A DNA stretch of 64,000 nucleotides from Rhizobium sp. 32-5/1 (lineage in GTDB: Bacteria; Pseudomonadota; Alphaproteobacteria; Rhizobiales; Rhizobiaceae), in NCBI RefSeq assembly GCF_029537235.1, contig NZ_CP120638.1, forward strand, positions 2,532,501 to 2,596,500, in the 5' to 3' direction. The notes under the pieces are model-generated. The model was not told the origin of the DNA. It worked only from the letters and a program-made list of their open reading frames with translations, and did no database searches. The first letter of the stretch is position 1; the number at the start of each line of letters is the position of its first letter. Below are positions 57,772 to 64,000 of the stretch, piece after piece. The position numbers were made by a program, and so were the translations under genes.

Positions 57772-58788
57772 TCACGCCTTCGAGAAAACGTAATCCGTCT
57801 CCTGCTGCAGTGTTTCGCCCGGACGAAGAATGGCCTTCGGGAAACCCTCATGATTGATGGCATCCGGCCAGATCTGTGTTTCCAGGCAGAAGCCGGCGAA
57901 AGGGCCGTAGGTCCGGGCTTCCAGGCCCGGGACCGGGACATTCATCTTGAAGCCCGTGTAGAGCTGGATGCCGGGCTCCGTCGTGCGCACTTCCATCGAG
58001 ACACCAGAATTGATGCTGCGCACCAGTGCGACGGTTCGTTTCGCTACTCTTTCCGCCGAGAGGCAGAAATTGTGATCGTAAGGGGCGCCGTCACTTTCCA
58101 GTTGGCGGCGCATCGCCGTCATAGTTCGCAGGTCGAAGACGCTTCCCTCTACCGGCGCCACTTCACCAGTCGGAATTTGTCGTGCGTCTGTCGGCAAATA
58201 ATGATTGGCACCGATCATGATGTCGTGGCCAAAGGTGTCGGGCAGTCCGTCGAGGTTGAAATAGCTGTGCTGGCAGACATTGGCGATGGTGGTGCGATCG
58301 GTCGTGCTCTCATAGACGACGGACAGCACGCCGCCTTCACTCAGGCGGTAGGTGCAGGTGATCGTGCAATTGCCGGGATAGCCGGCGCGACCATCAGGAT
58401 CGACGATCTGCAGCGTGACGCTGTTTTCGGACTGGCTGAGGATCGTCCAGTTTTGCCTGGCGATGCCGTTGCTGCCGCCGTGCAGGTGCGAGACGTCATT
58501 CTCGTTCAGTTCCAGCTGGTAGGCCGTTCCGTCGATGCTGAAGCGGCCACCGCCGATGCGATTGGAGTTGCGGCCCGGCGTTGCGCCGAAATAGGGCGAA
58601 TGCTCGAGATAATCGGGGAAGGTTTCGAAACCGAGCACCAGGGGTGCCGCATGCCCATCAAGGCGCAGATCCTGGATGATTGCGCCCCAAGTGAGGACAT
58701 TGGCGGTGAGCCCGCCGCTCTTGATAACGACGCGAAGGACCGGTTCGCCGGATGGCGTCTGCCCGAATGTTTCAGTCTTTGTATTCAC
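57772..58788 (-). CDS. galM: Aldose 1-epimerase (galactose mutarotase)
   Basis: 338 aa. Interconverts alpha and beta anomers of hexoses. TWGAIIQDLRLDG, FGATPGRNSNRIGGGRF with the substrate-contact Asn-Arg, SHLHGGSNGIARQNW, NVCQHSYFNLDG with catalytic His, and GFCLETQIWPDAINH with catalytic Glu. Frame intact. Confidence 0.94.
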   Translation of the reverse strand: MNTKTETFGQTPSGEPVLRVVIKSGGLTANVLTWGAIIQDLRLDGHAAPLVLGFETFPDYLEHSPYFGATPGRNSNRIGGGRFSIDGTAYQLELNENDVSHLHGGSNGIARQNWTILSQSENSVTLQIVDPDGRAGYPGNCTITCTYRLSEGGVLSVVYESTTDRTTIANVCQHSYFNLDGLPDTFGHDIMIGANHYLPTDARQIPTGEVAPVEGSVFDLRTMTAMRRQLESDGAPYDHNFCLSAERVAKRTVALVRSINSGVSMEVRTTEPGIQLYTGFKMNVPVPGLEARTYGPFAGFCLETQIWPDAINHEGFPKAILRPGETLQQETDYVFSKA

Positions 58789-58932
58789 GGCCTTGATCCT
58801 CCCGGTATCCGTCGCGCGGCAAACTGCGTCATTTCGAAGATTGCGGCAACAGAAAAGTCATACAATTCATGGTGCTGAGTCGGCCCGTCCCGTTCTTCTC
58901 ACTCAATATTTGTGGCCAGCACGGCAAAACGC

Positions 58933-59385
58933 TCAAAAGGTTTTCTGGTAGATGATGAAAGGGGTCTTGTCGGCGATCCGGTCATAGAGTTTGCGCGCCG
59001 TGGCGTTGAAGTCCTGCGTCATCCAGTAGACTTCTTCGCTTCCTGCGTCTTTGGCTCTTGCATAAACCGCCTCGATTAGGGCCCGGCCAATGCCTTGGCC
59101 GCGGATCCCCGGATCTGCGAACAGGTCCTGGAGATAGCATATCGAATTGCGGTGCCAGCAGGACCGGTGGAAAAGAATGTGCGCGAGGCCGACCGGCCTT
59201 CCATCGAGGATGGCGAGCAGGCCGGCATATTCATTGATGTCGCCGCTCAGCAGCCGGGAAAAAGTGAGCGTGTATATGTCTTCGGGCAGGGTGGTTTCAT
59301 AGAAATCGAGATAGGCCGTCCAGAGCCGGCGCCAGTCCTGCTCGTCGCTGGCCTGAACCGGCCTGATCTCAAGATTTCCGCTCAT
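58933..59385 (-). CDS. GNAT-family N-acetyltransferase
   Basis: 150 aa. [52 protein letters not shown] with the acetyl-CoA loop R-x2-G-x-G/A, and [19 protein letters not shown]. Start overlaps the metA stop (ATGA), so it is co-transcribed with metA under the riboswitch. Confidence 0.88.
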   Translation of the reverse strand: MSGNLEIRPVQASDEQDWRRLWTAYLDFYETTLPEDIYTLTFSRLLSGDINEYAGLLAILDGRPVGLAHILFHRSCWHRNSICYLQDLFADPGIRGQGIGRALIEAVYARAKDAGSEEVYWMTQDFNATARKLYDRIADKTPFIIYQKTF

Positions 59386-60320
59386 TGCTGATCCGTCCTC
59401 GTATCCTTGCCGATATCATCGAGATCATAGGGTGTCGTCTGGTAAATGGCGTTGATCCAGTTGCCGAACAGAAGATGCGCATGGCTGCGCCAACGGTTCT
59501 GCGGCGGCAGCGACGGATCATTGTGCGGGAAATAGTTGCGCGGCATCTTGATCGGCACGCCCGCATTTACATCGCGGAAATACTCGTCCGACAGCGAGGT
59601 CGAATCATATTCGACATGGTTGAAGATGTAGAGCCGGTTGCCCTTCTTCTCGTGCAGCAGACAAACGCCGACTTCATCGGATTCCATCAGCGTTTCCAAC
59701 TCCGGCACCTTGTCGATGTCGGCACGGCGGACTTCGGTCCAGCGGGACACGGGAATCTGGAAATCGTCTGAGAAGCCGCTGAGATAGGCGGAAGAGGGAT
59801 TGAGGTTGTGGTGACGGTAGACGCCGAAGGCCTTTTCCTTGAGCGCATATTTCGGCACGCCATGGAAGTGATAGGCGGCCGCCATCGCGCCCCAGCAGAC
59901 GTTCAGCGTCGAATGCACATTGGTCTGCGTCCAGTCGAAGATCTGCTTCATCTCGTCCCAATAGGTGACGTCCTCGTATTCCAGCGTCTCGATCGGAGCG
60001 CCGGTGATGATGAAGCCGTCGAACTTGCGATCCCTCACCTCTTCCCAGGTGTCGTAGAAGGACAGGAGATGGTCCTCCGATGTGTTCTTGGCCTTGTGGC
60101 CGCCGACGCGCACGAGCGACAGCTCGACCTGCAGCGGCGAGGCGCCGACGAGGCGGGCGATCTGCACCTCGGTCTTGATCTTGTTCGGCATGAGATTGAG
60201 CAACCCGATCTGCAGCGGCCGGATGTCCTGGCGTATGGCGGCCGTTTCGGTCAGCACGCGCACACCCTCCTTGACGAGGGTTTCGACGGCGGGCAGAGAA
60301 TCAGGGATCTTGATGGGCAT
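59382..60320 (-). CDS. metA: Homoserine O-acyltransferase MetA
   Basis: 312 aa from ATG 60320 ([15 protein letters not shown]); the longer frame would run into the riboswitch. First step of methionine synthesis from homoserine. [54 protein letters not shown] with catalytic Cys, and [12 protein letters not shown] with catalytic His. Whether it uses succinyl- or acetyl-CoA cannot be decided here. Preceded by a SAM-II riboswitch. Confidence 0.95.
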   Translation of the reverse strand: MPIKIPDSLPAVETLVKEGVRVLTETAAIRQDIRPLQIGLLNLMPNKIKTEVQIARLVGASPLQVELSLVRVGGHKAKNTSEDHLLSFYDTWEEVRDRKFDGFIITGAPIETLEYEDVTYWDEMKQIFDWTQTNVHSTLNVCWGAMAAAYHFHGVPKYALKEKAFGVYRHHNLNPSSAYLSGFSDDFQIPVSRWTEVRRADIDKVPELETLMESDEVGVCLLHEKKGNRLYIFNHVEYDSTSLSDEYFRDVNAGVPIKMPRNYFPHNDPSLPPQNRWRSHAHLLFGNWINAIYQTTPYDLDDIGKDTRTDQQ

Positions 60321-60384
60321 GGCTTCACTCGAACGGACATGGACGCCGACCGAGGAAGGGATGCGGGTGCTGTGACACCCACGG

Positions 60385-60437
60385 CCCTTTAGCGATTTGT
60401 TTAACGTGGCTGCAAGCCGGCCGGCCAAATCACCACG
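60385..60437 (-). promoter_or_regulatory. SAM-II riboswitch
   Basis: Minus strand. CGTGGTG (60437 inward), GATTTG, then CCGGCTTGCAGCCACGTTAA and ACAAATCGCTAAAGGG. P1 is CGTGG/CCACG; GATTTG pairs with CAAATC to form the pseudoknot stem, and TTGCA, ACGTTAAA and GCTAAA are the conserved core. 65 nt before the metA ATG, where SAM binding would sequester the ribosome site. Confidence 0.93.
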
Positions 60438-60550
60438 ATGTCTAGATAACGCCTGTCGGGGCGGGAATCAATATGTGATCCACTTCCGCTTGTATCCTGA
60501 AACTCTAAAGAGACATCAGCCGTTACCCTTCCATCTCGGGAGGATGCGCG

Positions 60551-60982
60551 ATGTCGAGCTTGGCCTATCAAATCAGCCCCAAGGATTTCCGGCAGCGGCG
60601 TATGCTGCAGGCGACGATCGCCGTTCTGGCCCTGCTGCCGGTTTCCGCCGGACTGGCTGGCGTCCTGACAGGTGCGGGATTTCTCGGATTGAACGTTGTG
60701 CCTGTTGATCTCGACAGCCATATCCGTTTTCTGTCCGGATTGTTCCTTGCCTTCGGTATTGGCTGGTACAGCTGCATTCCGGCAATCGAGAAGAAGGCAG
60801 AGCGGCTCCACTTTCTGGCAGTTCTGACCTTTTGCGGCGGGCTGGCGCGTCTTGCCTCGCTGGTCATCGCCGGCCGGCCATCGACGGGGCATATGCTTGG
60901 ATTGGGCATGGAGCTCGTGGTGGTGCCTTGCCTCGTGCTCTGGCATCGGCGGGTGGCGTCGCTTGTCAAAGGCCACATTTGA
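60551..60982 (+). CDS. DUF4345 membrane protein
   Basis: 143 aa, four predicted membrane helices (LQATIAVLALLPVSAGLAGVL, FLSGLFLAFGIGWYSCI, LHFLAVLTFCGGLARLASLV, HMLGLGMELVVVPCLVLW). LDSHIRFLSGLFLAFG and GGLARLAS are typical of DUF4345. Ribosome site GGGAGG. Function unknown. Confidence 0.85.
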   Translation: MSSLAYQISPKDFRQRRMLQATIAVLALLPVSAGLAGVLTGAGFLGLNVVPVDLDSHIRFLSGLFLAFGIGWYSCIPAIEKKAERLHFLAVLTFCGGLARLASLVIAGRPSTGHMLGLGMELVVVPCLVLWHRRVASLVKGHI

Positions 60983-61222
60983 TCGAAGATGAGCAGTCCT
61001 TCGAGATTGCAGTTAACTCTGACGTCATCAAAGTCCCGGTTTGCAGCGTAACCGGCAATTCCGGGCTTGACGGGGCTTGTGCGGGACATATTTCGATATC
61101 ATATTCTATTCACGCATGCTGGAGCCCCGCAGCGGCGCCTGGTTCGTGAAGACGACGTGCTTGAACATGTCTCCGGTCCGCACCTGACACCGTAACCTAA
61201 ATGGGGCTTGAAAGAGGAAACT

Positions 61223-61966
61223 ATGGCTGATCTTCGTAACTACCAAACCCGAGTGTCGCCTGCCGGCGCGCAGGCGGGGGCAGTGATCGACCAGGGTCTG
61301 CGCACCTATATGCTGAAGGTCTACAACCTGATGGCGCTGGGTCTCGCGATCACGGGTATCGCCGCCTACGCAGCATTTCAATTTGCCTTTGCCGACGGAC
61401 AACTGACGGCATTCGGCCAGGCGATCTATGTTAGCCCGCTGAAGTGGGTCGTGATGCTCGCTCCGCTGGCGCTCGTCTTTTTCTTAAGCTTCCGCATCAA
61501 TTCCATGAGCGTTTCTGCGGCGCAGACAACCTTCTGGATTTACGCGGGTCTGATGGGTCTCTCGCTGTCGTCTATCTTCCTGATCTATACCGGCCAGAGC
61601 ATCACCCAGACGTTCTTCGTCACGGCGGCCTCGTTCGGCGCCCTGTCTCTCTTCGGCTATACGACGAAGCGTGACCTGACGGGCATGGGCTCGTTCCTGA
61701 TCATGGGCCTGTTCGGCCTGATCATCGCCTCGATCGTCAATATCTTCCTGGCCTCTTCGGCGCTAGAGTTTGCGATTTCCGCAATCGGCGTTCTGATTTT
61801 TGCTGGTCTCACCGCCTACGATACCCAGAAGATCAAGGAAATGTACTACGAGGCAGATAGCGTCGAAGCTGCGGGCCGCAAGGCCATCATGGGCGCGCTG
61901 ACGCTGTATCTCGACTTCATCAACCTGTTCCTGTTCATGCTGCGTTTCCTCGGAAACCGCGAATAG
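61223..61966 (+). CDS. Bax inhibitor-1/YccA family membrane protein
   Basis: 247 aa from ATG 61223 with AAGAGGAA upstream. Seven membrane helices; MLKVYNLMALGLAITGIAAY, RINSMSVSAAQTTFWIYAGLMGLSLSS (as RINSMSVSAAQT and YAGLMGLSLSS), TAYDTQKIKEMYYE and GALTLYLDFINLFLFMLR with the conserved acidic pore residues. Related to calcium-leak channel BsYetJ. UUCG-loop terminator follows. Confidence 0.94.
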   Translation: MADLRNYQTRVSPAGAQAGAVIDQGLRTYMLKVYNLMALGLAITGIAAYAAFQFAFADGQLTAFGQAIYVSPLKWVVMLAPLALVFFLSFRINSMSVSAAQTTFWIYAGLMGLSLSSIFLIYTGQSITQTFFVTAASFGALSLFGYTTKRDLTGMGSFLIMGLFGLIIASIVNIFLASSALEFAISAIGVLIFAGLTAYDTQKIKEMYYEADSVEAAGRKAIMGALTLYLDFINLFLFMLRFLGNRE

Positions 61967-61986
61967 TCTGAACCGGACGCGATTTG

Positions 61987-62012
61987 AAAAGGCGGCTTCG
62001 GCCGCCTTTTTT
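61987..62012 (+). terminator. Intrinsic terminator
   Basis: AAAAGGCGGC-TTCG-GCCGCCTTTT then TT; stable UUCG-loop hairpin with U-tract, 20 bp after the Bax-inhibitor gene. Confidence 0.93.
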
Positions 62013-62047
62013 GTGGCCAGTGGAAAGCTTGAACCAAGAGCCCTGTC

Positions 62048-62647
62048 GTGTCAGAGAACAGGGATACTGAACATGTCTGGACAGATGCCGTGACCTTATC
62101 CCTGCGCGATGCCATCCTTGCCGATCTTCCTGTTATCACGGCCATCTATAGCGAATCGGTCATGAACGGGGTGGCGAGTTACGAGATGACGCCGCCGGAC
62201 GAAACGGAGATGGCGGAACGTTTCGCGACGATTACCGGCAACGGCTATCCCTATATCGTGGCACAGGACGAAGCGGGCAAGGTTCTTGGATATGCCTATG
62301 CCTCGGCTTTTCGCACCCGCGCTGCCTATCGTTTTCTGGTCGAGGATTCGATCTACCTGGCGCCGGAAGCCCGCGGCAAAGGCGTTGGAAAGCGTCTCCT
62401 GGCGGACCTTATCGAACGGTGCACGGTTCTTGGTTTCCGGCAGATGGTTGCCGTTATCGGCGGCGCGCACCCCGCTTCGGTCGCCGTACACCTTGCTGCC
62501 GGCTTCGAGCATGGCGGACTGATGAAGGGCACCGGCTTCAAGCACGGCCGCTGGCTAGACACGATCATCATGCAGTTGGCATTAGGCGGGGGCACGCAGA
62601 GCGATCCGCAGCTGGACGTCTATCCCGATACGCTCCATCGTCGCTGA
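62048..62647 (+). CDS. Phosphinothricin-type N-acetyltransferase (GNAT)
   Basis: 199 aa. IRDA-like LRDAILADLPVITAIYSESV, VASYEMTPPDETEMAERF, YPYIVAQD, GYAYASAFRTRAAYRF, SIYLAPEARGKGVGKRLL with acyl-CoA loop, and AVIGGAHPASVAVHLAAGFEHGG are typical of Pat/Bar enzymes. The native substrate is probably an amino-acid analogue such as methionine sulfone or sulfoximine. Confidence 0.9.
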   Translation: MSENRDTEHVWTDAVTLSLRDAILADLPVITAIYSESVMNGVASYEMTPPDETEMAERFATITGNGYPYIVAQDEAGKVLGYAYASAFRTRAAYRFLVEDSIYLAPEARGKGVGKRLLADLIERCTVLGFRQMVAVIGGAHPASVAVHLAAGFEHGGLMKGTGFKHGRWLDTIIMQLALGGGTQSDPQLDVYPDTLHRR

Positions 62648-62680
62648 AGATTTGCGGCGAACAAGGCGCCACGGGCTGGT

Positions 62681-63084
62681 TCAGGTGTCGATCAGCTTTA
62701 AAGCCTTGTCGAAAACCTTGAGGACCTGGGGCAATTCCTGGCCGCGCTTCAGAATCCGGCCGTTGACGTCAATGACGCAAAAAGCACCTTGCTTGGCGGC
62801 GAGCTTCGGGTTTTCTCGATCCGGTACAGCGGGGTTTCCCCTGATCGCTTGAACACGGAGAAGACCGCCCGGTCCTTCAGGTGGTCGATGGCGTAATCGC
62901 GCCAGTCGCCTTCGCCGACCATGCGGCCATAGATCCGCAGGATAAGGTCCAGTTCCCGACGATGGAAGGTGATGGGCAGCGGGTCGCGGGCATGGCGGTA
63001 TTCGTGCAGATCGACGACGACGTTCGATGCGGTCTCACGCTCCGACCGCGTATCACCACGCGGCAAATCCGGCTGATCTGTCAT
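62681..63084 (-). pseudogene. DUF2794 protein, frame break
   Basis: VVDLHEYRHARDPLPITFHR, LDLILRIYGRMVGEGDWRDYAI, KDRAVFSVFKRSGETPLYRIEK. One base is missing in T4 at 62812-62815 (plus strand); T5 restores EKNPKLAAKQGAFCVIDVNG and the end FDKALKLIDT at 62681, about 134 aa. DUF2794 is widespread in Rhizobiales with unknown function. Confidence 0.85.
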
Positions 63085-63391
63085 TCTTTTTCCGGCCTTG
63101 TATTGTGACAGGACCGTTACAGTGTGCCTGACCTTGACCGAAAATCAAGCCGCAAGCCCATTTGCTTTTTTACATCCGCCCTATTTCAGCCAAAACCATG
63201 CCCAGATTGACCGCAATATTGCGAGGTGTCGCCCGTGGACGGTCGGTTGCCACCCTGTCCATTGCGGCACCATAGCCTGTTGGAGGCATTCGCTCTTCAA
63301 GACTATGGTTGGTTCGGTCCGGTACCTTCGAACCCTCAGCCCCAGCCCCTCGTTGTTACCGGGCCGAACCGATTGTCATGCGAAGCAGCCG
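63085..63391. other. Intergenic, no gene seen
   Basis: About 300 bp between two minus-strand genes. It presumably holds the DUF2794 promoter; no clear terminator or RNA seen. Confidence 0.5.
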
Positions 63392-64000
63392 TCAGTTGGC
63401 CGTGTCACCGGCCAGGATGGTGGTCGCGCCGAGGATGGCTCTTGGCTTTTGGCCGTCCTCGACCGTTTGCAACAGGATCGCACAGCCCCCGCTTTCGCCC
63501 TGCTTCAGCACCGAAGCCGGCAGGACGAATTTCGATGCCTTGCCATTCCACATACCGATCGTCTGGACGTCGCGCACGGCATGCCAATAATCGACGCGCT
63601 TGCCGCTGTTTTCGCCCTTTTCGATATCAACGGTTTGCCGGCGATTAAAATAGACCACGACGACATCCGCCTTGCCTTCACCGGCTCCGACATCGATGTC
63701 GATCTCTTCGCGGCCGATCCGGGCGCCGATCTTGACCGTGAGGCCTTCGCCACCGGCAGCCATCGTTTCGACCCGCGTCTTGATGCCGGCAAGATCGGAG
63801 CCGTTGACATGGTCGCGTCCGTTGATCACCGCTTGCGGCGTATAAACGCCATTGCGACCGAGCGCCTTTGCATAGGCATATTGGCGGGCCGTGTTTTCTT
63901 TCGAACCGAGCGTGTCCTGCCAGCCGAGATAGTTCCAGTAATCGACATGATAGGAAAGGGCGACAACTTTTCCCTCTTCGACCAGGCGCTTCAGCGCGGC
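63392..64000 (-). CDS. DUF1223 secreted thioredoxin-like protein, 5' end outside window
   Basis: Partial, C-terminal about 200 residues. LVEEGKVVALSYHVDYWNYL, WQDTLGSKENTARQYAYAKA and YTPQAVINGRDHVNGSD match DUF1223. The N-terminal signal peptide and CxxC region lie beyond 64000. The frame is open to the window edge. Function unknown. Confidence 0.88.
   Translation of the reverse strand, partial: AALKRLVEEGKVVALSYHVDYWNYLGWQDTLGSKENTARQYAYAKALGRNGVYTPQAVINGRDHVNGSDLAGIKTRVETMAAGGEGLTVKIGARIGREEIDIDVGAGEGKADVVVVYFNRRQTVDIEKGENSGKRVDYWHAVRDVQTIGMWNGKASKFVLPASVLKQGESGGCAILLQTVEDGQKPRAILGATTILAGDTAN

Overview
This window looks like chromosomal DNA from an alphaproteobacterium of the Rhizobiaceae (Rhizobium/Neorhizobium/Agrobacterium type). 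Support comes from a 23S rRNA with the helix-9 intervening stem, an rrn operon ending in initiator tRNA, a SAM-II riboswitch in front of metA, promoter sites of the alphaproteobacterial general-stress sigma factor (GGAAC-N17-GTT), DUF982 proteins, HWE-type histidine kinases, an AttH-type cluster and a DUF1223/DUF2794 core-gene neighbourhood.

Layout. 1-3750: end of an rrn operon (23S, 5S, tRNA-fMet, terminators). 3750-9660: an IS scar zone with an IS3-family element with a canonical -1 frameshift site, an IS5-type transposase remnant, a response regulator plus ethylene-receptor-like histidine kinase, and a decayed IS407-type element that cuts off the 5' half of an SDR gene. 9790-26330: a general-stress island holding small hydrophilic proteins, two DUF982 proteins, treY, a glgA remnant, an SDR, two ferritin-like DUF892 proteins, alkyladenine glycosylase, LLM flavoprotein, isochorismatase-like hydrolase, treZ, a Crp/Fnr regulator, an HWE kinase and katE. 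Five genes or gene groups here have well-placed GGAAC-N17-GTT promoters. 27000-34710: a transport and catabolic locus with an amino-acid-type ABC transporter, FAD oxidoreductase, EamA exporter, FrlD-like kinase, FrlB-like SIS deglycase and GntR/UTRA regulator. Its two outer promoter regions share operator-like sequence, and I read it as an Amadori-compound (fructosyl-amino acid) utilisation locus. 34860-39030: an attE/F-G/H-like ABC cluster. 39200-44600: small hypothetical, ribosomal protein S21, J-domain protein, a KaiC-like ATPase with its own HWE kinase, LysE exporter. 44730-47425: a gatA copy split by an IS3-family element with a clean 3-bp target duplication. 47785-51965: ugpBAEC glycerol-3-phosphate transporter. 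52300-57540: rsgA, chemoreceptor, tandem Usp behind an FNR/FixK box, LuxR solo. 57770-64000: galM, GNAT, metA with its riboswitch, DUF4345, Bax-inhibitor-1 family protein, phosphinothricin-type acetyltransferase, DUF2794 and a partial DUF1223.

The most important caution concerns reading frames. At least seventeen otherwise well-conserved genes are broken by the loss of exactly one base, usually in a homopolymer (T6 where T7 fits, G5 where G6 fits, and so on). Even rpsU is affected. One direction, one size and one context point to sequencing or assembly undercalls rather than mass pseudogenisation. I annotate these as full-length genes with a frame break and give the position of each. Genuine lesions (IS insertion in gatA, IS-truncated SDR, glgA remnant, multiply damaged IS407-type orfB, IS5 remnant) are listed separately.
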